Below are positions 1 to 8,053 of a DNA stretch of 32,067 bases, in pieces; position 1 is the stretch's first letter, and every line of letters starts with the position of its first letter. This DNA comes from Gammaproteobacteria bacterium (GTDB lineage Bacteria > Pseudomonadota > Gammaproteobacteria > Pseudomonadales > Pseudohongiellaceae), in NCBI GenBank assembly GCA_029245905.1, contig JAQWOJ010000099.1, positions 1 through 32,067 on the forward strand, given 5' to 3'. The notes under the pieces were generated by a model. That model worked only from the letters and a program-made list of their open reading frames with translations. It searched no databases and had not been told where the DNA came from. The translations under genes and the position numbers were made by a program.

Positions 1-190
1 CACCACCCGATGACGCTTCCTTGCTAAAGAAAATATGATCCTGCAATAGAGATTCAAAAGGGTCACTACTCCATGCCATTTCCGTTTTGGCCAGATAGCC
101 TCGTTCCCAAGGCTTGACTTGTTGACATCCGCTAACAGACAAAAGAAGAGCGAAAAGGAACATAAAAGTGGAAGTTTTGAGGACATTCAT
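1..190 (-). CDS. DUF4266 domain lipoprotein (3' end outside window)
   Basis: A start codon at 188-190 opens a reading frame of 63 codons that is still open at the window edge. It begins with a lipoprotein signal (MNVLKTSTFMFLFALLLSVSGC, Cys at residue 22) followed by KPWERGYLAK, MAW, DPFES and FSKEASSGG, which I recognise as the DUF4266 signature. Members are usually about 70-80 residues and end in a Gly/Cys-rich tail, so only the tail is missing. Their function is unknown. From memory they commonly sit beside a DUF3570 porin-like protein, a thioredoxin-like protein and an ApbE-type FAD:protein FMN transferase, suggesting an envelope redox role. The upstream gene ends 71 bases before this start on the same strand, so co-transcription is possible. 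Identification of the family is firm; the role is inference. Confidence 0.85.
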   Translation of the reverse strand, partial: MNVLKTSTFMFLFALLLSVSGCQQVKPWERGYLAKTEMAWSSDPFESLLQDHIFFSKEASSGG

Positions 191-261
191 AAGTATAGGC
201 CCTTACTTATCTTTCAAATAAGCCATTGTAATGCGTTTAAGCTGTGATAATCAAAAAATGA

Positions 262-1065
262 CTATTCCGAAAGTAATGAGAGGAATTCTGACAATTTAGC
301 GTAACCGACGCTCCCGGTCGATAGCTGCATGCCACCGCCGTGGCCATTACCACTCACCTTTCCCAGTATATATTGCTTAGCGCTTGCCCTGCCATTTAAA
401 AGCGCCTCGAACATGGCTATGTTTGCAGAGAAATCAGTATTGTCTCTAAGAAAACGCAAGGACGAGCCCCCTGCTGCCCCCCCCTGGACATGGCAGCGAA
501 CACACTTCGACTGAACAATACTTGATGAAACTGACTCCTCATAAAGAGCAAATGCTTTCTCTCTGCTTGTTAATGGTTCTGGTGTTGGTGTTGGTGTTGG
601 TGTTGGTGTTGGTGTTGGTGTTGGTGTTGGTGTTGGTGTTGGCGTTGGCGTTGGCGTTGGCGTTGGCGTTGGCGTCGGCGTTGGTGCTAACTTCTCCGCC
701 CTGCTCAAGCGTAAAATTACTAGTGGATCCGCGCTCACGAGCGAAAGTTCTACTTTGTAAGAATTAGCTCCGGCTGATATCTTTGGTATTACAAGAAGGT
801 TGTCACTAAATGTGCTCGCTCCATCAGGCGTAAGAGATAGCGATGTAATATCTTCTGCAGCTATCAACTTCAGCTCTACGGGGTTTGTATCTGGGATAAG
901 CTGCAAATCTAAGCGGTATTGACTCTCACCGACAACTAATCTGGGGATTTTTATAATATCGTCGACAATGTAGGCATCCGAGCTCCCATCAAGCGCTACA
1001 ACGCTTAAGGAAGCACAGAACGACAAAATTCCCATTAATACCTTTGTCAAAGCTAATTTATTCAT
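262..1065 (-). CDS. Exported protein with Pro-Thr linker and CxxCH haem-type domain
   Basis: This 267-residue protein starts with a signal peptide (cleavage near residue 25). Residues 38-70 and 90-122 are two copies of a module with the pattern IP-x-(L/I)-x(2)-G-x(3)-Y-(R/K)-(L/V)-(D/E)-L-x-L, probably short beta units. Residues 128 to about 165 are an almost pure Pro-Thr linker. The C-terminal 95 residues carry CVRCH (Cys188, Cys191, His192), a c-type haem attachment motif, and a GHGGGMQL stretch whose Met or His could be the distal ligand. Similar C-terminal domains occur, from memory, at the ends of secreted proteins of marine and polysaccharide-degrading gammaproteobacteria. A periplasmic or secreted electron carrier is the likely role. 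The start at 1063-1065 has a TATAAC -10-like hexamer on the minus strand at 1097-1102. Exact function unknown. Confidence 0.75.
   Translation of the reverse strand: MNKLALTKVLMGILSFCASLSVVALDGSSDAYIVDDIIKIPRLVVGESQYRLDLQLIPDTNPVELKLIAAEDITSLSLTPDGASTFSDNLLVIPKISAGANSYKVELSLVSADPLVILRLSRAEKLAPTPTPTPTPTPTPTPTPTPTPTPTPTPTPTPTPTPEPLTSREKAFALYEESVSSSIVQSKCVRCHVQGGAAGGSSLRFLRDNTDFSANIAMFEALLNGRASAKQYILGKVSGNGHGGGMQLSTGSVGYAKLSEFLSLLSE
581..688. repeat. Hexanucleotide tandem repeat encoding Pro-Thr linker
   Basis: Ten perfect GGTGTT units (581-640) are followed by five GGCGTT (641-670), one GGCGTC, one GGCGTT and a degenerate GGTGCT. On the coding (minus) strand each unit adds one Thr-Pro pair, so copy-number changes alter linker length without changing frame. 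The two blocks differ by one synonymous base, which suggests stepwise expansion by slippage from each variant. Confidence 0.95.
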
Positions 1066-1348
1066 GAGCAGGCCGGCGAATTAAGCAAAGATACACGTTA
1101 TACGATGTTTTCCCATTTTCAGTTCTTTTGCACTGACTAAACAACCATAGCCACTATCCGAAATAATCGACCATAAATCTTCATTCACTAGCCTATGCAA
1201 ATAACGGTATCCTTGAATTAAAGTAGGGCTGAAGAAATTCTAAACCTTAATGCGCAAACTCATCCTCATACTATAGGCATCGCTTTTAAGGGTGCAAAGC
1301 TTTTTACAGGATGCAAACAAACGATAGAATAAGTTATTGGAAAAAAGA
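1066..1348. other. Divergent intergenic region, haem-type protein gene / mnmC
   Basis: This 283-base AT-rich spacer separates two divergent genes and must hold both promoters. For the minus-strand gene a TATAAC hexamer (1097-1102) is a candidate -10, with no convincing -35. For mnmC I see no clear promoter. A CCTTAA...TTAAGG inverted pair flanks about 40 bases around 1240-1292, and a short direct repeat resembling RTGCAAA occurs before mnmC, neither strong. I see no RNA gene and no credible small ORF. Confidence 0.5.
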
Positions 1349-3310
1349 ATGAAAATTAACCCAGCGAAAATTAAATGGTTAGCCTCTGGAATGCCTTTCT
1401 CTGAAGATTATACTGATCGGTATTTTTCAGAGAACAACCCCATCGAAGAAAGCACGCATGTTTTTTTACAGGGAAATAATTTAGCTTCTCGTTGGGCATC
1501 ACTTAAAAATAAAGATTTTATCATTGCTGAACTCGGCTTTGGCTTTGGCTTGAATTTCATTTTATCTGTCAAATTATGGCAACGAACTGCTACCCCCCAA
1601 AAACGTTTGCATTATATCGCCTTTGAGGGAACCCCACCCACGCCAGCGCATTTTGACAGGCTTTACAGAAAATTTCCCTCGCTATCCAAAATTAGTACAA
1701 AACTCCAAGATCGTTTGCCAACCCTTTCTTTCGGCTGTCATCGAATAGAATTCGACAAGACAATAACTTTAGATTTGCATTATGGCGATATCAGTAAAAC
1801 CCTCAAACTACTCCATCGAGACAAAAGAGCAGTCGATGCGTGGTTTCTTGATGGATTCTCACCCAGCGTAAACTCAGCTCTTTGGAATGATTCCATTTGT
1901 GAACTGATTGGGTTTTATAGTTCAAAGAAAAGCACCCTTTCTTCGTACTCGGCAGCCGGACACTTTCGTCGCTCGTTACAAAAAAATGGGTTCATAACAA
2001 AAAGAGAAACGGGGTTTGGTATTAAACGGCACATGACAATTGCATCATATCGCGAAATATCAAGAGAACATCTAAACGTTATCAAAGAAAAGCCTAAGCC
2101 TCAGAAAGTAATCGGCATTATAGGTGCCGGATTAGCTGGATGCTCGGCCGCTTATAGCCTAGCGAAACGTGGCTTTGAGGTGAAGATATTCGACTCCAAT
2201 CATGAAATGGCAGGTCGAGCCTCAAGTATCCCCTTATTAACACTGAGACCCCGATTATTTCAATCAGAGTCTCCAATAGCAGAATATTTTTTGCACAGTT
2301 TCCTTTTTACCGCAGCCCAATTTAAGCATCTTTCCAAGACTGCTGACATTGGCTGGGAAAATACTGGTGTGATCCAGCTAGAGGGCGCTCTAAATAAACG
2401 CAGTTCAGTAGATTTTAGAAAATTCTCTTCCATGTACTCAGATGATGTTTTAAAAATTTTTGGCTCTGAGCAAAGTGAAGCCCTAGCATCCATAAAATTA
2501 GCCGAGCCAGGAATCATTTTTGCGGACGGCGGGATAATAAACCCTCAAAAATTATGCAGCTCCTACCTTAATTTTTCACAAATTTCTGCTCATCTAAATA
2601 CTAAAGTGATAGGACTAAAACGGATCAAAAAAAAATGGACGCTTCTATCAGAAAATAATGAAGCGATTAGCGAAGTAGATGCAGTAGTGCTCACCAATAG
2701 TTTCTGTTTAAATGAATTCACTCAGGCAAAACAGGTTCCCTTGATTAAAGCCTTAGGTACCGTAAATTGGTTTTCCTCCACGAAACTCAGCGCGCCACTA
2801 AAAAGTGTTGTCTGCGGGAAAAGAACAATTTTTCCACTGAACCAGAACGAACGAACCAATCATCTGGTTGCAGCGACCTATAATACTGGAGAGGAAGAAT
2901 CATCCATTTCGAGAGCTACACAAGAAAACTATAATGGCGCAGCTCAAATTTTTTACCACAATAATATTTTAAAGAATAACTCTCATGCGCATAGAAGCGG
3001 GATCAGATGTACCACTCCAGACAGGAATCCAATTATTGGTAAATTATCGAACAACAAAATAGCTGCCAAGAAATTATCCTACTTAAGCAAGAACGCTCAA
3101 AAACCGCTAAGCATAAGCAAGGATTGTTACTGGCCTGACCTTTATGTCTCAGCAGCGCATGGCTCTAACGGAGCAGCGACCTGCCCTTTTAGCGCTGAAA
3201 TAGTTGCTAGCATGATTAGTGAAGAACCACTCCCGATAAATAAAAATATATTATCTTCTATCGAACCCTTGAGATTTTTAATTCGAGAATTAAAGAGGCA
3301 AAAACATTAA
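1349..3310 (+). CDS. mnmC: Bifunctional tRNA mnm5s2U synthesis enzyme MnmC
   Basis: MnmC performs the last two steps of mnm5(s2)U34 formation in tRNAs such as tRNA-Lys(UUU): FAD-dependent conversion of cmnm5U to nm5U, then SAM-dependent methylation to mnm5U. The N-terminal third is the methyltransferase, with the SAM motif ELGFGFGLNF near residues 62-71 and DAWFLDGFSP near 165. The rest is the oxidoreductase, opening with the FAD-binding IGAGLAGCSAAYSLAKRGFEV near residue 255. Length (653 residues) fits the roughly 660-residue family. I chose ATG 1349 over an in-frame TTG at 1337 because it gives the family N-terminus and is preceded by a purine-rich stretch. The stop overlaps the stop of the convergent aminopeptidase gene. 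The mnmE and mnmG partners are outside the window. Confidence 0.95.
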   Translation: MKINPAKIKWLASGMPFSEDYTDRYFSENNPIEESTHVFLQGNNLASRWASLKNKDFIIAELGFGFGLNFILSVKLWQRTATPQKRLHYIAFEGTPPTPAHFDRLYRKFPSLSKISTKLQDRLPTLSFGCHRIEFDKTITLDLHYGDISKTLKLLHRDKRAVDAWFLDGFSPSVNSALWNDSICELIGFYSSKKSTLSSYSAAGHFRRSLQKNGFITKRETGFGIKRHMTIASYREISREHLNVIKEKPKPQKVIGIIGAGLAGCSAAYSLAKRGFEVKIFDSNHEMAGRASSIPLLTLRPRLFQSESPIAEYFLHSFLFTAAQFKHLSKTADIGWENTGVIQLEGALNKRSSVDFRKFSSMYSDDVLKIFGSEQSEALASIKLAEPGIIFADGGIINPQKLCSSYLNFSQISAHLNTKVIGLKRIKKKWTLLSENNEAISEVDAVVLTNSFCLNEFTQAKQVPLIKALGTVNWFSSTKLSAPLKSVVCGKRTIFPLNQNERTNHLVAATYNTGEEESSISRATQENYNGAAQIFYHNNILKNNSHAHRSGIRCTTPDRNPIIGKLSNNKIAAKKLSYLSKNAQKPLSISKDCYWPDLYVSAAHGSNGAATCPFSAEIVASMISEEPLPINKNILSSIEPLRFLIRELKRQKH

Positions 3311-4605
3311 CGATTATAAAACGCGGTTACTACCTTCTTCAATAATTCAGTATCTCTGGCCCCTGATAGCTCTCTTATAGAGTGCATACCAAAGCTTGCT
3401 AATCCAATATCTATTGTCTCTACCCCTATTTCAGATGCGGAGATAGGGCCAATTGTCGACCCGCACGCCATATCACTCCTCATAGCGAAACATTGAAACG
3501 GGATATTTCCTTTTTTGCATATCGATTTAAAAAGTGCTACCGATTTACTATTACTTGCATAGCGCTGATTGGCATTCATTTTAATCACCGGTCCCAAATT
3601 CAGTGAAGGTGAGTGCTGCTCATCATGCTTTTCGCTATAGTTGGGGTGAATACCATGCGCATTATCGATCGACCAAAAATCAGAATTGCTCATAGCTCTA
3701 TCAAAAGAATCATCATCGGACGTTTCGGTTCTTAATATCCTTTCTAAAACAGATCGCAAAAAGGGGCCCTGAGCTCCTGAAGCGGACACACTTCCTACCT
3801 CTTCATGGTCATTACAAATCATTACGCCTGGAAATGTTTTCTTTGATTCAATTAGTGACACACAAGTCAAAAAACAGCTCAAAAGGTTATCGAGCCTAGC
3901 AGAAGCAATAAACTCCTGCTCTAACCCAACCAAACAAGGCGGCTGAGTATCGTATAAGAGCAACTCATGAGAAAGAACATCGTCTGCGTTCCGACAACCC
4001 TTGTTATTACGAATAGTCTTTAGCAGCAAGTTATCAAAGTCAAAACTTTTTCCATTTTGTGTGCTCAACAATATCGGCGGTAATTCCTTTTGACGGTTAA
4101 TTTTTTTTCCTTCGTTAGCATTACGATTCAAATGTATCGCTAAGCTGGGAATGAAGGCAACAGGGGCCTTAAAATCAATCAACGTCGATTTGATTTGGCC
4201 TTGTTTCGTTTGAAAATGAACCCTGCCAGCAATAGATAAGTCTCGATCAAACCATGGAGCAAGCAGCGCCCCCCCGTAAACCTCCACTCCTAACTGAACG
4301 TACCCCTTGTTCATCATAGTCGGTAGCGGTTTAATTTTAAGGGCGGGACTATCCGTATGAGAACCGGTAACCCGGAAACCATCGGCCACGATATTTCCAG
4401 AACCACCCCGAAATGCGATCAAAGCCGAATCATTTCTAACAACAAAATAACCCTTCCCCTTTTCAAGATTCCAGTGTTCGCTCTCTGAGAGGCGCTCAAA
4501 ATCAGCCGACTCAAGCATTCCCGACAAGTTTGCTACCGCATGGAAAGGCGTAGGGGACTGATGCAAAAATTGCATTAATTTTACATTGAGTGGAGAGCTA
4601 ACCAT
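3307..4605 (-). CDS. apeB: M18 family aminopeptidase
   Basis: This 432-residue cytosolic metallo-aminopeptidase is of the DNPEP/ApeB type, which removes N-terminal residues from peptides, often acidic ones. The expected metal and catalytic motifs are all present in order: HTDSP (ligand His), SARLDN (bridging Asp), HEEVGS (catalytic and ligand Glu), MRSDMACGSTIGP (ligand Asp) and GMHSIRE (ligand His). Length is typical and nothing is missing. The gene follows the FKBP gene by 27 bases on the same strand, so the two are probably co-transcribed although their compartments differ. The stop codon is complementary to that of mnmC within a shared TTAA. Substrate preference cannot be read from the sequence. 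Confidence 0.93.
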   Translation of the reverse strand: MVSSPLNVKLMQFLHQSPTPFHAVANLSGMLESADFERLSESEHWNLEKGKGYFVVRNDSALIAFRGGSGNIVADGFRVTGSHTDSPALKIKPLPTMMNKGYVQLGVEVYGGALLAPWFDRDLSIAGRVHFQTKQGQIKSTLIDFKAPVAFIPSLAIHLNRNANEGKKINRQKELPPILLSTQNGKSFDFDNLLLKTIRNNKGCRNADDVLSHELLLYDTQPPCLVGLEQEFIASARLDNLLSCFLTCVSLIESKKTFPGVMICNDHEEVGSVSASGAQGPFLRSVLERILRTETSDDDSFDRAMSNSDFWSIDNAHGIHPNYSEKHDEQHSPSLNLGPVIKMNANQRYASNSKSVALFKSICKKGNIPFQCFAMRSDMACGSTIGPISASEIGVETIDIGLASFGMHSIRELSGARDTELLKKVVTAFYNR

Positions 4606-4632
4606 TATTAATCACAATGACAACTGAATCAG

Positions 4633-5328
4633 TTACCGAACTTCAAGTAATTCTACTTCAAAAACTAAAGCAGAATTTGGCGGAATAGCTGGGGTCGGTG
4701 AAGCCTCTCCATAAGCCATACCAGGGGGTATATATAGGCGCCACTTATCTCCAACTTTCATGAGTTGGAGTGCTTCAGTCCATCCAGATATAACTTGGGA
4801 TACTCCAAAGGTAGCCGGCTCCCCACGGTCTACGGAACTATCAAAAACAGATCCATCAGGCAAAGTTCCATGGTAGTGGGCTAATACTGAATCAGCAGTG
4901 GTCGGAGATTCACCGTCAGAAGGACCTGACACAAGAACTTCATACTGCAAACCTGACGCGAGAGCCGTTATACCCTCCTTTAACGCATTTGATTGTAAAA
5001 ATTCTTCACTGGCTGCGAGATTCTCCTGAAGAGACGCTGCTTCCTCATCCGCCTGACGCTGCACAAATGTTTGAATCGCTTGCATCATCGACTCCTGATC
5101 CAATTGTGTTTCCCCGTCTAAGGCATCCTTCATGCCCACTAGGAATACATCAAGGTTAATGCCCTCGACCACTTGTTGAGCTTGTAAATTTTGACCAATA
5201 TTTGCGCCGATAGAGTAAGCGATTCGGTTCTCTTCATTATCGAGATCTATCTGAGCCAAAGCTTGCAGACACCAGCTGAGAGACAATGTCGCGAACAAGA
5301 TATGACTTAAGATTTTTACTTTGTTCAT
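4633..5328 (-). CDS. Exported FKBP-type peptidyl-prolyl isomerase
   Basis: This 231-residue protein begins with a signal peptide cleaved about residue 25 (ALA/QIDL). Residues 33-115 form the helical FKBP N-terminal dimerisation domain (YSIGANIGQNLQ, VGMKDAL). The last 95 residues form the FKBP catalytic domain, with VLAHYHGTLPDGSVFDSS, QVISGWTEALQLMKVGDKW, YIPPGMAYGE and a final LVFEVELLEV strand. The layout matches FkpA/Mip proteins, periplasmic isomerases that help outer-membrane and secreted proteins fold. A good ribosome site (AAGGAA) lies just before the start. It is divergent from the leucine-rich-repeat lipoprotein and probably heads an operon with the aminopeptidase gene. Assignment to FkpA rather than FklB or Mip is uncertain, so no symbol is given. 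Confidence 0.93.
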   Translation of the reverse strand: MNKVKILSHILFATLSLSWCLQALAQIDLDNEENRIAYSIGANIGQNLQAQQVVEGINLDVFLVGMKDALDGETQLDQESMMQAIQTFVQRQADEEAASLQENLAASEEFLQSNALKEGITALASGLQYEVLVSGPSDGESPTTADSVLAHYHGTLPDGSVFDSSVDRGEPATFGVSQVISGWTEALQLMKVGDKWRLYIPPGMAYGEASPTPAIPPNSALVFEVELLEVR

Positions 5329-5386
5329 ACTGATTTCCTTCTATTCTATGGACAATTTTATTCCACGCCATCTAAACAATGATTCT

Positions 5387-5392
5387 TATAAT
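5387..5392 (+). promoter_or_regulatory. Candidate -10 element for the LRR lipoprotein gene
   Basis: A perfect TATAAT lies 105 bases before the proposed lipoprotein start at 5498. The -35 region 16-18 bases upstream is poor. If real, transcription would start near 5399, which excludes the upstream TTG 5321 and ATG 5348 as translation starts. Confidence 0.3.
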
Positions 5393-5497
5393 AAACAAGA
5401 AGTTGCGCATACTAACTGGGAACTGCTCGAATTGCTAGCGAGCAGCTCTCAGGAACAACTAAACGATAAGCGGCAAATCAATTATACTCACCCTATT

Positions 5498-6004
5498 ATG
5501 CTATCGATAAAAGTCTCTATACTTAGTACGGCCGCGCTCTTGGCAGCTTGCTCAAGCCCCCTCGTGATAACAATTAACCAGCAAGCGGTATACGACCCAG
5601 GGGGCAGGCTTGTCGCAGGAGAAGTCGCAGACCCGGATCTACAGGGATGCATAAATCTTGCTCTTCAGCAGCAGGGAAAAGAACTTCCTTCAGAGATTAC
5701 AACTCTGTCATGTGCAAACGCAGAAATTAATTCGCTCGACAACATCAGAGGCTTATCGGGTCTGCGTTTCCTTGACTTGGGCAACAATAATCTTTCAAAT
5801 ATTACTCCGCTAGAAGAACTAATCTTTATTGGCGGAGTAAATTTGGCGAACAATCAGATTACAGACATCGGCCCCCTCTTTAATATGCCTAGCTTAAGCT
5901 CAGTTAATTTGACAGGCAATTTCGGTATAGCATGTAAAGAGTTAGAGGAACTCAAACACAGGCTTGAAGCAAACCTAATACTCCCAAGAAGCTGTATAGA
6001 TTAA
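5498..6004 (+). CDS. Leucine-rich-repeat lipoprotein, function unknown
   Basis: I chose ATG 5498 because it yields a canonical lipoprotein signal, MLSIKVSILSTAALLAAC, with Cys18 as the lipidated residue; codons upstream of it in frame look unlike protein and hold a TATAAT. No Shine-Dalgarno is evident, so initiation may be weak. The mature part (150 residues) has about three 21-22 residue LRR units of the internalin/SD22 style, such as LRFLDLGNNNLSNITPLEEL, VNLANNQITDI and SSVNLTGN, capped by conserved-looking Cys residues that may form disulfides. Such proteins usually mediate protein contacts at the cell envelope. The stop shares TTAA with the convergent miaE gene. I do not recognise a specific family. 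Confidence 0.75.
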   Translation: MLSIKVSILSTAALLAACSSPLVITINQQAVYDPGGRLVAGEVADPDLQGCINLALQQQGKELPSEITTLSCANAEINSLDNIRGLSGLRFLDLGNNNLSNITPLEELIFIGGVNLANNQITDIGPLFNMPSLSSVNLTGNFGIACKELEELKHRLEANLILPRSCID

Positions 6005-6609
6005 TCAGCTAAGCATTTGACAGGCTTACCGCTGTGAAATCGAAATTCCAAATCTGACTCGGAGATTAGATTTTCTTCTACCTCACTGAATTTTCGCACA
6101 CGATTTCCAATATCTACGTCACTATATTTTTTTGCAAGTTCTAAATAGTCCATAAAATGTCGCTCTTCTGATTTAAGCAGGTTACGATAAAATCGGCTCA
6201 GCTGTTTATCCAAGAATGGCAAAATAGCTGAAAATCTCTCACAAGAGCGCGCCTCAATAAAAGCGCCAACAATTAAAGTATCTACAAGTTTTTGATTATC
6301 ATTTCCTGCTATTAATTCCCTCAAACCTTTTGCATATCTTGAGGGCCCTAATTGCACATATTTAATATTCTTCTCAGATATGATCGTCACGATTTGCTGA
6401 AAATGCAGAAGCTCCTCTCTAGCAAGCTGGGACATTTTCAATAACAAGTCCGGTTTTTCAGTATGCCGATACATCAACTGCATTGCGGTGGACGCCGCTT
6501 TTTTCTCACAATTTGCATGATCGATTAGCAACAAGTTCTGTCTCAGAAGAGCTGCCTCTACCCATTCATTAGGAGTAGGGCAAGGAAGAAACCGTAGTAA
6601 GGCTTTCAT
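6001..6609 (-). CDS. miaE: tRNA 2-methylthio-N6-isopentenyladenosine hydroxylase MiaE
   Basis: MiaE is a ferritin-like non-haem di-iron monooxygenase that hydroxylates the isopentenyl group of ms2i6A37 to give ms2io6A37 in tRNAs reading UNN codons. The helical bundle carries the expected carboxylate and histidine ligands: HANCEKKAAS, REELLHF (ExxH), EARSCERF and SEERHFMDYLELA. The 202-residue length is in the range of the family. It is the last gene of the minus-strand run from the tusA-like gene, 13 bases after rmuC. The substrate-making miaA and miaB are not in the window. The stop overlaps the stop of the LRR lipoprotein gene. Confidence 0.95.
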   Translation of the reverse strand: MKALLRFLPCPTPNEWVEAALLRQNLLLIDHANCEKKAASTAMQLMYRHTEKPDLLLKMSQLAREELLHFQQIVTIISEKNIKYVQLGPSRYAKGLRELIAGNDNQKLVDTLIVGAFIEARSCERFSAILPFLDKQLSRFYRNLLKSEERHFMDYLELAKKYSDVDIGNRVRKFSEVEENLISESDLEFRFHSGKPVKCLAD

Positions 6610-6622
6610 AATTTATGACTGA

Positions 6623-8020
6623 TTAGTGTTGGGTATTTTTATCGCCTTCATCTACATGCTCAATACTATTCGAATTAGAGGACACAGAAGGACTGGAAGA
6701 ATCATCTGGCTCGGATGATCTCAACAACTCGGAATTTTGTTTTTTTGAGGTCTTAGCTCCTAATTCTTTTAAGATTTCTGCTCGGCGAATCAGGTTCCCC
6801 TTGCCCGTTGAAAGCTTGCTCCGCGCACGATCAAAGCTTACCCTGCTAGACTCTATTCGCTGACCAACGTCATCAAGGTCTCCCACAAAAGCTACAAATT
6901 TATCGTACAAAGCCCCAGCCCTTTTTGCGATCTCATTGGCATTTTGGTTTTGCTGCGCCAAACGCCATAAATTTTGGACAGTCTTAAGCGTAGTTAAAAG
7001 TGTTGTGGGCACAACAAAAATTATATTTCGATCAAAAGCAAACTGAAAAAGATCTTTATCTTCCTGCATAGCTTTTGCGTATGCCGCTTCAATTGGCATA
7101 AACAGAAACACATAATCCAGAGAATTAACACCCTCTAAGTTTTGATAATCCTTATTTGAAAGGAGTTTCACATGATTCCGAACTGATTCAACGAGACTCT
7201 TTATTGCTTCGGCTTTAATGCTCGCAGTTTCCGCCCCACAATAAGCAATCCAAGCTTTGAGCGAGACTTTTGAATCTACAATAATATCTCTAGATTCGGG
7301 CAAATGAATTACTACATCCGGCTGGGCCCTTCCCCCTCCTTCGTCTTTCAAACTAACTTGGATATCATACTCTCGTCCTTTGACCAGCCCAGAAATATCT
7401 AGAATTTTTTCTAAGGCCATCTCCCCCCAAGTTCCTTGAACTTTGTTGTCTGCTGTCAATGCGTTCGTTAAATTGACTGCATCCTCACTAATTCGAGCAT
7501 TTAATTTTTGAAGATTTTCAATTTGATTGGTTAGAGCAAAACGCTCTTTTGATTCATTAATATATGTTTCTTCTACACGCTTCTCAAATTTTTGGATTTT
7601 TTCTTCTAGTGGCGATAGGATCGCAGACAAGCTTTCTTTATTCGCAACAGCAAACTTTTTAGATCTATCTTCAAAGATTTCATTTGCAATATTTTTAAAC
7701 GTTGACCCTAATTCATCGCGAGACTCATTGAGCAGTGTTAATTTCTCTTTGAGTTGTTTTTCCTCTAGTTCTGAACGCACTCTCAAAGAAATAAGTTCTT
7801 CTCGCCTAAGACGCAAATCTTCTTTAAGGGAACTATTTTCTTGAGACAGCTGTTCGCTAGTCAATAATACCGCACTTAACTCATTTAACTTTGCGTTCAG
7901 TTGTTCTTTTGTCGACGTCTCGCCAATTTTTGACAGTTGCAACTGCCGCAAGAGATACACAATAAAAGCGGACGCCGAAGCTAATAAGAACGCACCAATA
8001 ACTAAAAAAATTGTATCCAT
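6623..8020 (-). CDS. rmuC: RmuC family DNA recombination protein
   Basis: RmuC proteins limit recombination at short inverted repeats and have a nuclease-like fold; their biochemical action is not settled. This copy has an N-terminal membrane segment (residues 1-25), then a long coiled coil to about residue 170. The conserved RmuC core follows (VQGTWGEMALEKIL, GRAQPDVVIHLPE, DSKVSLKAW, SLDYVFLFMPIEAAY, NIIFVVPTTLLTTLKTV, LWRLAQQNQNA). The C-terminal tail is Ser/Asp-rich and probably disordered. I chose ATG 8020 over an in-frame TTG at 8035 because it places a positively flanked membrane anchor at the start and has GGAA about seven bases upstream. It lies 33 bases after bamC and 13 before miaE. 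Confidence 0.93.
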   Translation of the reverse strand: MDTIFLVIGAFLLASASAFIVYLLRQLQLSKIGETSTKEQLNAKLNELSAVLLTSEQLSQENSSLKEDLRLRREELISLRVRSELEEKQLKEKLTLLNESRDELGSTFKNIANEIFEDRSKKFAVANKESLSAILSPLEEKIQKFEKRVEETYINESKERFALTNQIENLQKLNARISEDAVNLTNALTADNKVQGTWGEMALEKILDISGLVKGREYDIQVSLKDEGGGRAQPDVVIHLPESRDIIVDSKVSLKAWIAYCGAETASIKAEAIKSLVESVRNHVKLLSNKDYQNLEGVNSLDYVFLFMPIEAAYAKAMQEDKDLFQFAFDRNIIFVVPTTLLTTLKTVQNLWRLAQQNQNANEIAKRAGALYDKFVAFVGDLDDVGQRIESSRVSFDRARSKLSTGKGNLIRRAEILKELGAKTSKKQNSELLRSSEPDDSSSPSVSSNSNSIEHVDEGDKNTQH

Positions 8021-8053
8021 TAAATTCCACAGCAATACTGTGATTCGATATAA

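Noticed and set aside
581-688. Repeat array as a CRISPR
   Set aside because: The unit is six bases with no spacers and lies in a coding region; no cas genes nearby.
522-767. Plus-strand frame with long Leu-Val repeats
   Set aside because: It is the antisense reading of the hexanucleotide repeat in the Pro-Thr linker; the minus-strand frame has a signal peptide and a domain structure.
1337-1348. TTG start for mnmC adding four residues
   Set aside because: ATG 1349 gives the family N-terminus and has the purine-rich stretch in front of it.
5483-5488. TATACT as the -10 for the LRR lipoprotein gene
   Set aside because: It is only 10 bases from the ATG, which would give a nearly leaderless transcript, and no -35 lies at the right distance.
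5321-5497. N-terminal extension of the LRR protein from TTG 5321 or ATG 5348
   Set aside because: It would bury a canonical lipoprotein signal at residue 60 or 51, overlaps the FKBP start and a TATAAT, and has no ribosome site.
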